From Clostridia bacterium (lineage in GTDB: Bacteria > Bacillota > Clostridia > Christensenellales > CAG-314): a stretch of 64,000 nt of DNA. Both the position numbers and the translations under genes were made by a program. The notes under the pieces are model-generated. The model was not told where the DNA came from and ran no database searches. It saw only the letters and a list, made by a program, of their open reading frames with translations. Below are positions 9,780-18,573 of this stretch, in pieces; position 1 is the stretch's first letter; every line of letters starts with the position of its first letter. The stretch spans positions 1-64,000 of the forward strand of contig JAQVMT010000009.1 in the NCBI GenBank assembly GCA_028703495.1, read 5' to 3'.

Positions 9780-9808
9780 ATTTTAGCACATTTTATCGGC
9801 TATTACAA
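9780..9808 (-). promoter_or_regulatory. tilS-hpt promoter, predicted leaderless
   Basis: On the minus strand: TTGTAA, 17 bp, then TGC-TAAAAT (extended -10). The -10 box ends 6 nt before the tilS ATG, which puts the expected transcription start at or next to the start codon. Confidence 0.65.
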
Positions 9809-9890
9809 GTAAAAAATCGAGCTTTGAAATTTTTTTAATCCATATATGCTCAAGGCTGCTTTAAAAGTGGTACAAAAAACTCCGTTCCGC

Positions 9891-9919
9891 TTGATATGTC
9901 GCAAATTATATGGTATAAT
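9891..9919 (+). promoter_or_regulatory. Promoter of the putative metallopeptidase gene
   Basis: TTGATA, 17-bp spacer, extended -10 TGGTATAAT. It lies about 50 bp upstream of the ATG at 9968 and is divergent from the tilS promoter. Confidence 0.75.
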
Positions 9920-9967
9920 CTGGATATAAAAGCCAAAACGCGCCAAATAATTATAAAGTAGGTGAGT

Positions 9968-11068
9968 ATGGAATTGCTAAGCACATACAATGAAATCAAA
10001 AAGAGGCTTGACAAAGTCGATTTTTCGATGCTTTGGGAGGGCTTTTCGCCCTTCAAGTTTGCCGTTTACAACGATGAAAGAGTAGTGATCGAAGGCGAAG
10101 AAAGAGCCGTCGGAGCGGAGTTTATCGCAAATACCGCGATATACCTTGACGGCGAATACGTTGCGATTTGGAAGCTGTGCGAGGAAATCGACCTTGACGT
10201 GTTGACCGCAAAGATGGTTCACGAGATGTTTCACGCATATCAGCAAGCCAACGGTGACAAGCGTTTTCCAAATGAATTCGATGCGCTTGTCGGCTATAAA
10301 TACGATGCGCGGCACATACAGTTCAAGCTTGACGAAAACGGAATAATCGCACGGTTGTTCGACAAGTTCGACAATGGCTTGTTTTGTGAGGTATTTTCAC
10401 GCAGGCTGTATCGGAAAACCTGTTTTCCCTTGGAATACGATTACGAGGCGCACATTGAAACTATCGAGGGTGCGGCGCAGTGTGTGGAGTATTTCGCGCT
10501 TAAAGCGTTAAACGAGAAGAAGGCGAAGGATTTTTCGGAGTCGATGAAAAAACGCATTTGCACTGTCGACCTGCAAATCCCCGCCAGAATTATATCCTAT
10601 GATGTAGGCGCGTTGCTTTTGATTATATGTAAAAACAACGGTATTTTCTTCGAGGAAAAGACAGCCGTCGCTCCATATTTGGACTTTTTGACAGAAAAGC
10701 TCGGCGCAGAACACTGCCGTAGCACATCGAAAGCCGAGGAGAGCGGCGAAAGCTTTGGTAAGCTCGGCAAAAACCATTTTTCCGCCTTCGAAAACGTTGC
10801 AGTTTCTCCCGAAGTCGTTAATTTATGCCGCGAGGACATGGAGTTCGTGCAACGAACTTGCGAGCTGGCGCAAAAAACCTATATTAAGACAGATTGCGAT
10901 TATCCGTTGAAGGGGTATAACGTGTATTCTGCGCGTTTTTACGAAGGCTTTTTGATTTCGGAGTATTTTGTGATGTACGAGGTCGAGGGCAAGGATGTTT
11001 GCGACTTCGGTAATATCGTGCTTAAGCTCCAAGACGGGCGAGTAAAGACGATTTATAAGCAGCCGTAA
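9968..11068 (+). CDS. Putative zinc metallopeptidase (HEMFH), unknown family
   Basis: 366 residues from ATG 9968; the GTG at 9962 is an alternative two codons upstream. 'MVHEMFHAYQQ' at residues 84-93 fits the HExxH zinc motif, and a downstream helix 'HIETIEGAAQCVEYF' (about 162-175) could supply the third, glutamate ligand as in gluzincins. No signal peptide or membrane segment is visible, so the protein is probably cytoplasmic. The C-terminal half ('GYNVYSARFYEGFLISEYFVMYE') is not recognised. It has its own strong promoter and no close operon partner. Peptidase activity is inferred from the motif alone; the substrate is unknown. Confidence 0.7.
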   Translation: MELLSTYNEIKKRLDKVDFSMLWEGFSPFKFAVYNDERVVIEGEERAVGAEFIANTAIYLDGEYVAIWKLCEEIDLDVLTAKMVHEMFHAYQQANGDKRFPNEFDALVGYKYDARHIQFKLDENGIIARLFDKFDNGLFCEVFSRRLYRKTCFPLEYDYEAHIETIEGAAQCVEYFALKALNEKKAKDFSESMKKRICTVDLQIPARIISYDVGALLLIICKNNGIFFEEKTAVAPYLDFLTEKLGAEHCRSTSKAEESGESFGKLGKNHFSAFENVAVSPEVVNLCREDMEFVQRTCELAQKTYIKTDCDYPLKGYNVYSARFYEGFLISEYFVMYEVEGKDVCDFGNIVLKLQDGRVKTIYKQP

Positions 11069-11329
11069 ATTGAATGATGTTATTTTTTTGTCTTACTTAT
11101 GCTTATACGCGTTAGGTTATTCCGATACCATCGCATTTTGGGCTGATGCAAAAACGATTCGGATGCGCTGATTTCGAGGTTGCTCTATCGGTTGCTAAAA
11201 TCAACATACTTAAATCCGATATAGCAAGTGATTTAGTATCAAAACAAGCCAAATATGTCGAATAAATGCCATGCAATACCGAAAAAAGCGCGTAAAAGCG
11301 CGAAAATAGGATTTAATGCCATTAATCAA

Positions 11330-11358
11330 TTGCAAAAGTTTGCGTTGCGGTATATAAT
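11330..11358 (+). promoter_or_regulatory. walJ-like promoter, predicted leaderless
   Basis: TTGCAA, 17 bp, TATAAT. The -10 box ends 6 nt before the ATG at 11365 and no ribosome-binding sequence is present. The gap upstream (11069-11329) shows nothing else recognisable. Confidence 0.7.
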
Positions 11359-11364
11359 ATCGGT

Positions 11365-12141
11365 ATGGAAGTAGATTTGTTTTTCAGCGGCAGTAAGGGG
11401 AACGCTACCCTTATTGTTTCAGGGGGCGCGTCGGTAATGGTAGATTGCGGCGTAACGTGTTCGGCTTTGGAGCGTGAATTTAGGACTGCGCAGCAGTTTC
11501 CCAAGTTGCTGGACGGAATTTTGGTTACTCACGAGCATTCCGACCATATTGCGGGGCTCACCGCGTTTTCAAATAAGTATAACATTCCCATTTACGCGCA
11601 CAAAGCAGCGGCGGAATCGCTTATTTCCCGCTCCAAGTGCAATCCGAATTTGGTGAGAGAGTATGACGGAGTGTTCTATATAAAGAATTTGGAGATAAAC
11701 TATTTGGAGTGTTCGCACGACGTTTGCTGTTGCGTGGGGTACTCTATATGTGACGGAAAAAGGAAGTTTTCGCAAATTACCGATACAGGAGTAGAGCCGA
11801 AAGGCTTTAGGGAGTTCGTCCAAAAGTCGGATTTATTGATTTTGGAGAGCAATCACGATGAGCAAATGCTTAGATGCGGCAAATATGCCGTTCGGCTCAA
11901 AGACAGAATTTTGAGCTCGTTGGGGCATTTATCAAACAAACAAGCCTCTGAAATTGTTGCCTATTTGCCCGAAATCGAGGTCAAAAAGGTATGGCTGGGA
12001 CACCTTAGTGAGAATAATAATACTGCCGAATTGGCATTTTGCGAAGCGTTGAATGCTCTTAAAAGCGCAGGCGCGGTCGAAGGCGAGGATATCGACCTCG
12101 AGGTTGTCGCGTATAACTGCGGAAGGAAAAGCAATTTATAG
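11365..12141 (+). CDS. MBL-fold metallohydrolase, WalJ/YycJ-like
   Basis: 258 residues. The metallo-beta-lactamase motif 'THEHSDH' (HxHxDH) is intact, the opening 'FFSGSKGNATLI' is typical of the WalJ/YycJ group, and the later 'LESNHD' and 'GHLSNKQASE' supply further metal ligands. WalJ-type proteins are cytoplasmic, two-metal putative hydrolases or nucleases linked in Firmicutes to the WalRK cell-wall and DNA-replication context. The WalRK genes themselves are not in this window, but rlmH and dnaA, frequent neighbours near the origin, are close by. The start codon lies directly after a promoter, so translation is predicted to be leaderless. Confidence 0.88.
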   Translation: MEVDLFFSGSKGNATLIVSGGASVMVDCGVTCSALEREFRTAQQFPKLLDGILVTHEHSDHIAGLTAFSNKYNIPIYAHKAAAESLISRSKCNPNLVREYDGVFYIKNLEINYLECSHDVCCCVGYSICDGKRKFSQITDTGVEPKGFREFVQKSDLLILESNHDEQMLRCGKYAVRLKDRILSSLGHLSNKQASEIVAYLPEIEVKKVWLGHLSENNNTAELAFCEALNALKSAGAVEGEDIDLEVVAYNCGRKSNL

Positions 12142-12327
12142 AGTAGGTGCTTTTATATGGGCGCAGCGAAATTCGTTGAGTATTGATCGATTGAAAACGA
12201 TTATGTCGCGCCTTAGAAAAATACCTACAAGCTCGGATTTTCGGAGATTAATTTATATATCCATACAACGGATTTAGAAGAGCTTTGCACAGAGAGATGA
12301 ATCCCGTTGGTCGGGAAAAGGAAGGCT

Positions 12328-13329
12328 ATGAGTAGGATTGAAATAAGACCATATATCTACGGAAACAGGAATGTATTCGACAAGTTCGATGCTCTGTTTC
12401 TTTTCGGAATTGCCATACTTGCCTATCAGATTACGGGGACGATCGCGGTTTTGGTTGCGCCCGATTATGAGTTTGTGTCCATACTCATAACGCAGTTGAC
12501 AATGTTTTTCACCGTGTATATCTATGCGAAGGCGCGCGGAATACGGTTTGAAAACGCGACGAGGTTTAACGCACCGTTTACGTGGTACAATATTCCGTTG
12601 ATGATTGTTTTGGCTTTGGGACTGATATTTTTCATGATTCCTATCGACAGTTGGTTTACGACTCTGTTGGAAAGCTTGAATATCCATGTATATTCGGGCG
12701 AAACCGACTTGGGATCCACTACCGCGACACAGCTTATCATGCTTTTTGCATACAGCTTCGGTCCGGCTTTCGGTGAGGAATTTTTGATGAGAGGCGGCAT
12801 CGCCAACGGATTAAGCAACAGCATGGGAAAATGGAAAGCAATTTTCTTGTCTGCCGCACTGTTTTCGCTTATGCACACAAACCCGGGGCAGTTGATCCAC
12901 CCGTTTGTAATGGGCGTTGTGCTTGCCTACGTTATGTTTACCACGGGCAGTATTTGGGCGGCTTCGATAATCCACTTTGTCAATAATTTCACGGTGGTTG
13001 CTATCGAGCTTTGGTTTTTGGATGATTTTAACGCATTCTACGAGAAGAATTATATATGGATGATGATTGTTGGCTTGGTTGTCGCGGTGGGAGTATTAGT
13101 TTTAGTGACACTTTTGGAAAGGAAAAAATCCGCACGGTATGCGGTTGTTGAGGACAAACAAGAGGAAATTGTAGTGGACGAGGAAGCGCAGAAGCTCATC
13201 GCCATACAGTATGAAGTGGCAAACCGCACCAGAAGGATTCTTGCAAGAGTGTTGTTTTATATCAGCGTGGGAATCTGCGTGATTACCTTTGTCGCAGTTG
13301 CCGCCGGCTTTATGGACACGGTGGTTTAG
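12328..13329 (+). CDS. CPBP-family intramembrane glutamic protease
   Basis: 333 residues from ATG 12328 (AAGGAAGG just upstream); the upstream GTG of the ORF track lacks support. It is a polytopic membrane protein with about eight hydrophobic segments. The CPBP (Abi/Rce1-like) signature is complete: motif 1 'GEEFLMRGG' (EExxxR), motif 2 'FSLMHTNPGQL' and motif 3 'HFVNNF'. Such proteases cleave within or near membranes and in Firmicutes are linked to signalling, bacteriocin self-immunity or peptide maturation; no substrate gene is evident here. A charged cytoplasmic stretch ('EDKQEEIVVDEEAQKL') separates the last two membrane segments. Confidence 0.9.
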   Translation: MSRIEIRPYIYGNRNVFDKFDALFLFGIAILAYQITGTIAVLVAPDYEFVSILITQLTMFFTVYIYAKARGIRFENATRFNAPFTWYNIPLMIVLALGLIFFMIPIDSWFTTLLESLNIHVYSGETDLGSTTATQLIMLFAYSFGPAFGEEFLMRGGIANGLSNSMGKWKAIFLSAALFSLMHTNPGQLIHPFVMGVVLAYVMFTTGSIWAASIIHFVNNFTVVAIELWFLDDFNAFYEKNYIWMMIVGLVVAVGVLVLVTLLERKKSARYAVVEDKQEEIVVDEEAQKLIAIQYEVANRTRRILARVLFYISVGICVITFVAVAAGFMDTVV

Positions 13330-13590
13330 ACAAGCAGGTTTAACGCTGCTTTGGAGGTAGCACGCTAAAGGGAATTCGTCTCTAGTTCTTCGGTTTGAGG
13401 AATTAAGGGCGCGATGGTTTAGGCTTGCACTGCAGGAGCAGTTTCGGGAATAGCCCGTGAAACTTAAACGTAGTTTGACCAAAGCTTTACAGTTTGAGAA
13501 AATTAGGGCGCGGTAGCAGTCGAGGTACCATAAATATATGATATATTAGGGCGATATTACTGTGTTGGCGTGTGAAAAAGCCGAAAAACG

Positions 13591-13619
13591 TTGACAGAAT
13601 AGAATGGAATCGGTATAAT
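13591..13619 (+). promoter_or_regulatory. rlmH promoter, predicted leaderless
   Basis: Perfect consensus: TTGACA, 17 bp, TATAAT. The -10 ends 7 nt before the rlmH ATG and no Shine-Dalgarno is present. The gap 13330-13590 upstream holds two degenerate copies of a GTTTGAGgAATTAgGGCGCG block near 13393 and 13489. Confidence 0.75.
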
Positions 13620-13626
13620 ATGCGGT

Positions 13627-14082
13627 ATGTACAGAATCGAGATTGTCGCGGTGGGCGGCGTAAAGGAGCCTTTTATTAGAGAGGGCATCGAGGAGTATAC
13701 CAAAAGGATCGCTCCCTTTGCGAAGTTGACTGTTGTCGAAATTAAGGAAAAAGACGAAAACGTTGGCGTTGAAAAAGCGTTGGAGGAAGAAGGCAAGGCA
13801 ATATTAAAGAGGCTGGAAGGCTACGTAATCGTTCTTGACAGCCGAGGCGAAACGCCGGACAGCGAAAGCTTTGCCAAAACTCTGTTTACCCACGGCGAAA
13901 GCCAAAAGGTAACATTGGTTATCGGAAGCTCAAACGGACTTTGCGAACAGGTTAAGCAAAGAGCCGATAAGTTGATCAGCTTCGGCAGAATAACCTATCC
14001 GCATCAGCTTATGCGGTTGATACTTGCCGAGCAAATCTACCGCGCTTGCACAATCAAAGAGAACAAGAAGTATCATAAGTAG
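13627..14082 (+). CDS. rlmH: 23S rRNA pseudouridine-1915 N3-methyltransferase
   Basis: 151 residues, close to the usual 155-159 of this small SPOUT methyltransferase. It methylates N3 of pseudouridine 1915 in helix 69 of 23S rRNA on assembled 70S ribosomes, using S-adenosylmethionine. The SAM-binding knot motifs are present: 'LDSRGE', 'LVIGSSNGL' (family usual: IGGsdG) and the C-terminal 'TYPHQLMRLILAEQIYRACTI...YHK'. In Firmicutes rlmH often lies near walJ and the replication origin, as here. It has a strong leaderless-type promoter of its own. Confidence 0.96.
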   Translation: MYRIEIVAVGGVKEPFIREGIEEYTKRIAPFAKLTVVEIKEKDENVGVEKALEEEGKAILKRLEGYVIVLDSRGETPDSESFAKTLFTHGESQKVTLVIGSSNGLCEQVKQRADKLISFGRITYPHQLMRLILAEQIYRACTIKENKKYHK

Positions 14083-14274
14083 CACTATGCGCGGTCGGCG
14101 GACTATATTTGTCGGCTTTCACAATGCGCAGTCGGCGTAGGCGGAGCGGAAACAGTCGATGCGGAGCTTTTATTACCACTGCTGCGCTATCGATAAAGCT
14201 TTTGGATATGCAAAGCAACCGGTTAAACCCGCGGTATGTAATAAATTACCCAAGTGCAAATAAAGAGGTATTAA

Positions 14275-15030
14275 ATGGCGAAGAAGAGTAAGCCCTTGTA
14301 CAACGATTACGGAAAGTATCTGGACAATAATAAGCAAAACGTCAGAATCAGAACGGACAGCCCCTTGATGTGCGGCATTTGTTTTCTGCTTTCGGTTGCG
14401 GTGCTGATTTGTATGTTTGTTCCCGTTGCTACGGTATCCGTTGGCGTCAAAGAGGAATATGCGCAGGCTTTGGAAAAGTTTTTGGGCAGTGACAGTGAAA
14501 CGTCCACGATAGGAACGCTCAACCTAGAGTACAGAATGAATATGTACACTATGCTGGATATGTACCTAAGCGATGCTAAGGGCGAGGAGCCGAGCAATAG
14601 CGGTGATGTGGGTACAGGTGACGTTTCATTGATTGGCGAGCTTTGGACGTATGTCACGTCAAACGGACTTACGGTTCTTTTCGACGGAATACAAACGAGT
14701 GACAGTCAAGGCAAGGTGGAAACCGTTAAAAGCATTCTGCCGATTATTATTGTAATAGGCGCGGTTATTTTGATCGCCGCCCTGATTTTATTCGCACTTT
14801 CTATGTGCGCCGTTGTGGGGCTTAAAAGGCTGATTCCCGTCATACAAATCGTATCGGGAGTACTGGCGGTTGCATCGGTAGCTTGGCTGGTGTTTGCCTG
14901 TTTTATGAATTTGCCTTATTTGCACTTTTACTATATCGCGTACATCTCGATGAAGATGGGAGCGGCAACCATTTTGACCTGCCTTTTTGCCGTAACGTCC
15001 TTCGTTTGCTCGCTTACCGTTAAGAAATAG
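14275..15030 (+). CDS. Hypothetical four-helix membrane protein
   Basis: 251 residues; ATG preceded by AAAGAGGT. A basic N-terminus of about 35 residues is followed by one membrane helix ('CGICFLLSVAVLICMFVPVA'), an extracytoplasmic loop of about 100 residues rich in Ser/Gly/Glu, and three more helices near the C-terminus. The topology, one helix then a large loop then three helices, resembles many uncharacterised Firmicute membrane proteins. No catalytic or transport motif is visible and I do not recognise the family. It sits between rlmH and the alpha/beta-hydrolase-like gene, all on one strand but separated by about 190 bp on each side. Confidence 0.75.
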   Translation: MAKKSKPLYNDYGKYLDNNKQNVRIRTDSPLMCGICFLLSVAVLICMFVPVATVSVGVKEEYAQALEKFLGSDSETSTIGTLNLEYRMNMYTMLDMYLSDAKGEEPSNSGDVGTGDVSLIGELWTYVTSNGLTVLFDGIQTSDSQGKVETVKSILPIIIVIGAVILIAALILFALSMCAVVGLKRLIPVIQIVSGVLAVASVAWLVFACFMNLPYLHFYYIAYISMKMGAATILTCLFAVTSFVCSLTVKK

Positions 15031-15221
15031 TGCGTTATCGGCGCATTTGCGTTGTTTTTTGTCGGCTGTAGGTTTAAGCGGACTTATGATGAATATAACA
15101 ACGGAAATATGACGAAAACAAGACGAAAGGAAACGAGAATAAGTCGGCGATGCAACGCTTATTGAACGCGCGACAGTGCGTTTTATACATTGATAGCATA
15201 TATGGTTTATCAGAGGAAAAT

Positions 15222-16868
15222 ATGTCGGATTTAATTCAAACTCCCGCGTTACTGTGGGATAATTTCGATACTCCCGCAGCTGATTTTCACGCTGAGAGAG
15301 TGAATAACGTGACAGACACAAAGACCGAAACCGTTTCGTTCTTTATTGACGGCAGAACGGACGACAATGCGGTTTGCAGGGTTTATATAAAGACGGTTAT
15401 GCCGTCGAGGACGGAGTATATGCCGTCTGTACTACTTATCGGGGAGATCGATAAGCATATTGACGAGGAAAAGCTGCAGTATTTTGCAAGAAACGGTTAC
15501 GCCGCATTCGGAGTGGACTTTACCGGAGAGGGTGAAATGTGTACGGTGTATCCTCAAAGCTTGGAATATTGCAAGGCTTCGGCGGCTGTAGGTTTTCTTA
15601 ACAAAGCCGAAGGCGATGTCAAGAATACCATTTGGTACAATTACGCCTACAACGCAAGAAGGGCGTTGAGCTTTATTGCGGGACTTCCCTTTGTAAATAA
15701 CGACAAGATATACGTTTGCTCCATTAAATCTGCGGACAAAATCGGTATGATTGTGACTGCTATGGATAAGCGTGTAAAGGCGTTTGCCTCTCTTTACGGC
15801 GATTGCTGGGAAGCAGAGGATCTTGTCAATGTGAATGCGGCTGCAGAGGAAAATATCGAAGCTGCCTTGAAAAAGCAGGAGGAGCTTCAAAGGTACATTG
15901 CGGGTATATCTCCGCAAGCATATTTGACAAATGTAAGCGTGCCGTACCTAAGCGTTATCGGAAGTAATAGCATTACTATCGATGTAAGTAGGCTCAACGA
16001 AGGCATTAAGCGTATGAACAACAACGGCAAGAGTACTCTTATCGTTGCACCCAACCTTATGGATGCGTCCAACGGCAACGGCTTGTACTACGCAAAGCAG
16101 TTTTTCGACAACCCCGACAAGGAAGCGAAGGATATCCGAATAAGCTTCGAAAAGGTCGAAAAGAAGCTTTGTATCAGAGCTGAAGCCGATTTCGAGGGTG
16201 ATTTGAGAGTATTCTACGCCAGAGGAGAGGCAGAACCACCGCTTAAAAACTGGGTGGAGGCTGTATCGCGTGGCGACAATCTATTTTCATTGGACACCAC
16301 CGGTGATGAGCAGACGGTTGTTGCGTTTTGCGCTGCATCCGATAAGGACGGTGATTACTGCTCGGATTTGGTAAGCGTGCAGGTTGCCGATTTCGGTGAG
16401 CTGAATGCGGTTTTACAAACCTCCGTGCTGTATTCGGCAGAGAAGAAGACGGCACCTTTTGTACCGCTTTCGCCCCTTGAGGAGCAAAGCGAGGAGTTTA
16501 TCGCGCGCAATCCCGTCAATATCGCCGAGGTTAACGGTATTAAGGGGATATGCGGTAAAGCCGTTTCTACCTACGTTCTCAATGACCCGATAATTCGTCC
16601 GTCAAAGCAAGGAATATTGCTTTTCGACTGTTTCAGCAAGGTGGAACAGACGGTAACGGTGTACATCGCTACCGAGTGGGGCTCTCGCCCCGTGCTGTAC
16701 TGCGCCGAGTGTCGTATGGTCGGCGGAGACGAGTGGCAAAAAATCGTTCTCACAAAAGAGGATTTCAAAACTGCATCCAATAAAACTCTGGGCGGTTTTT
16801 CCGATGCAAGGGTTCTAAGCTTCGTAGCCGACAGAGCCTTCGTTTTGTGTAATATGCTTCTTTATTGA
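15222..16868 (+). CDS. Degenerate alpha/beta-hydrolase-like protein
   Basis: 548 residues from ATG 15222 (AGAGGA 4 nt upstream); the longer ORF start at 15150 lacks a ribosome site. Residues about 50-270 follow the order of an alpha/beta-hydrolase of the acyl-esterase type: 'LQYFARNGYAAFGVDFTGEGE', then 'NARRALSFIAGLPFVNNDKIYVCSIKSADKIGMIVTAMDKRVKAFASLYG' (quoted in part). Where active members carry the nucleophile elbow GxSxG, this one has 'CSIKSAD', so it is probably not a normal serine hydrolase. The C-terminal 280 residues are beta-rich and unassigned. There is no signal peptide, so it is probably cytoplasmic. A binding role or an unusual catalytic arrangement is possible. Confidence 0.6.
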   Translation: MSDLIQTPALLWDNFDTPAADFHAERVNNVTDTKTETVSFFIDGRTDDNAVCRVYIKTVMPSRTEYMPSVLLIGEIDKHIDEEKLQYFARNGYAAFGVDFTGEGEMCTVYPQSLEYCKASAAVGFLNKAEGDVKNTIWYNYAYNARRALSFIAGLPFVNNDKIYVCSIKSADKIGMIVTAMDKRVKAFASLYGDCWEAEDLVNVNAAAEENIEAALKKQEELQRYIAGISPQAYLTNVSVPYLSVIGSNSITIDVSRLNEGIKRMNNNGKSTLIVAPNLMDASNGNGLYYAKQFFDNPDKEAKDIRISFEKVEKKLCIRAEADFEGDLRVFYARGEAEPPLKNWVEAVSRGDNLFSLDTTGDEQTVVAFCAASDKDGDYCSDLVSVQVADFGELNAVLQTSVLYSAEKKTAPFVPLSPLEEQSEEFIARNPVNIAEVNGIKGICGKAVSTYVLNDPIIRPSKQGILLFDCFSKVEQTVTVYIATEWGSRPVLYCAECRMVGGDEWQKIVLTKEDFKTASNKTLGGFSDARVLSFVADRAFVLCNMLLY

Positions 16869-17033
16869 GAATCGATCCGAATCGAGTATCGCCTCGAACG
16901 AAGGGTTTTGCTTTCGTTTGAGATAAACTGTCGGCTTTAAAAGGTTGCGTACACCTTCGAAGAGCCGATTTATCGGAGCGTAAACCGATTACGCGCCGAG
17001 GCATGGGGGCTTTAACAAAAGAAGGGAGATTGA

Positions 17034-18377
17034 ATGGATTTGGAGTTGGAGAATACTCGTGGCGATTATGCCCTTAATATGCGCGAAAAGTCGACAAAAA
17101 TCGATTTTGACACGGATAAAAGCAATATGGATTTGTCAATGAACATAGATATAGATTCCATTGTTAACGAGCTTAACTCTGTCGACGACGAGGACGACTT
17201 TGCCGATTTGTTCGGATGCGGCGTCGGTGGTAAAGACGACCTTTTCGATTCGGAACAGATCGAGGTGGAGGATATGCTCTTTAAAACTGCCGTTTTGTCT
17301 AATTTACTCGCAGATGAGGAAGACGAGGCAGGCGAGGAAAATACAAGTGACGAGCAAGCCGATCTCGATGAGAATCAAAAGAATGAACTCGATAAAGAAT
17401 ACGCACCAACCGAGATAAAGGATAACGCGCAAGCCAACGATACAAAGACCGAGGGCTTCGACAATCTCGACAACGTTGCCGACAATGGAACACAAGTTAA
17501 CGACTCCGATGTTGATTCGAGCGAAGGCGAAGCTAGCGACAATCCCGACAACGGCGCACAAGTTAACGATCCCGATGTTGATTCGAGCGAAGGCGATTTA
17601 AACGACGAATGCGACGAAACCGTTTACGACGAGAAGGGTTTCGACTACGCCGAGGAGAATCTGACCGATACGGAGGGTGGAGGTCAAAGTGGCGAGGAGA
17701 GCGACGGTGCAAGCCGCGGTAATGGCGGTGACGGCGAAGGCGGACCCGTTAAACATAAGATCTTAAGAAAGGTTTTAAATGCTGCGGTTTGGGTGTTCGT
17801 ATGTGCGCTTGCGACCATGTGCTTGCTTTTGATTTACGGCAGAATATGTTATTCCTTTTACATTGTTATTGGCGAGTCTATGTATCCGAGCTTAACCAGT
17901 GGTCAGATCGTATGTACGAGTGTTTACGAGAAGGACATCGGAATAGGCTCGGTTATTGTGATCGATTCGAGCGAGATAAGCGATAAGGAGTATTTTATCA
18001 AGAGGATTGTCGCAACAGAAGGCGACGCGCTGTGGGCTGAGGACGGTTTTATTCATGTTATCCATTATGGTGTGGAGCTTGTTATCGACAACATCGACGG
18101 CGTGAAGCTAGAGCCGATTGAAGACAGTCGATTGCTTTTGCTTGCCGAATACTCCGAGATGAAGCCGTTGATTATCGGTGAAGGCGAGTTTTTCTTTATG
18201 GGTGACAATCGCAATAACAGCAACGACAGCCGAAACCCCGATATCGGTTCGCAAAGCACGGATAAAATTGTCGGCGCAATAACCGATGACTTTCCGATGT
18301 GGTATTACAAAATCCTTATGGCAAAAGAGAGTGTAATTGAATTCTTCGTTAATGGTTGGAAGGGAATAGGCAATTAG
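17034..18377 (+). CDS. Signal peptidase I with acidic N-terminal extension
   Basis: 447 residues, against about 180 in simple Firmicute SipS/LepB proteins. The C-terminal 200 residues are a type I signal peptidase: one membrane helix (about 250-270), catalytic Ser282 in 'GESMYPSL', general base Lys323 in 'YFIKRIVATEGD' and the conserved 'MGDNRNNSNDSR'. It would cut Sec signal peptides on the outer membrane face. The first 240 residues are unusual: very Asp/Glu/Asn-rich, predicted disordered and cytoplasmic, and containing an in-frame 66-bp tandem duplication (NG.QVND.DVDSSEG twice). It ends in a Gly-rich linker before the helix. Whether this tail is regulatory is unknown. Confidence 0.88.
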   Translation: MDLELENTRGDYALNMREKSTKIDFDTDKSNMDLSMNIDIDSIVNELNSVDDEDDFADLFGCGVGGKDDLFDSEQIEVEDMLFKTAVLSNLLADEEDEAGEENTSDEQADLDENQKNELDKEYAPTEIKDNAQANDTKTEGFDNLDNVADNGTQVNDSDVDSSEGEASDNPDNGAQVNDPDVDSSEGDLNDECDETVYDEKGFDYAEENLTDTEGGGQSGEESDGASRGNGGDGEGGPVKHKILRKVLNAAVWVFVCALATMCLLLIYGRICYSFYIVIGESMYPSLTSGQIVCTSVYEKDIGIGSVIVIDSSEISDKEYFIKRIVATEGDALWAEDGFIHVIHYGVELVIDNIDGVKLEPIEDSRLLLLAEYSEMKPLIIGEGEFFFMGDNRNNSNDSRNPDIGSQSTDKIVGAITDDFPMWYYKILMAKESVIEFFVNGWKGIGN

Positions 18378-18419
18378 AAGCACTTAGGTGATTTATTTTA
18401 CTAGTTCAACTCTCTTTTT

Positions 18420-18570
18420 CATTGATATTAAGGTTTGGTCTATTCGAGGAATAAACGAGTTCGAGAAATATACGTATTCTAGAAATTAGAGAGTTCTAGG
18501 AATGTGCGTATTCTCGCAGGTGACAAGTCGTTGGAGTATACGTATTTCAGGAATTAACGAGTTCGAGGAA
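18420..18570. repeat. Degenerate tandem repeats before queH
   Basis: Imperfect repeats of a block like ACGAGTTCGAGgAATATACGTATTC, recurring about every 40-45 bp between the signal peptidase gene and queH. The last copy provides the GAGGAA ribosome site of queH. Confidence 0.5.
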
Positions 18571-18573
18571 TGA

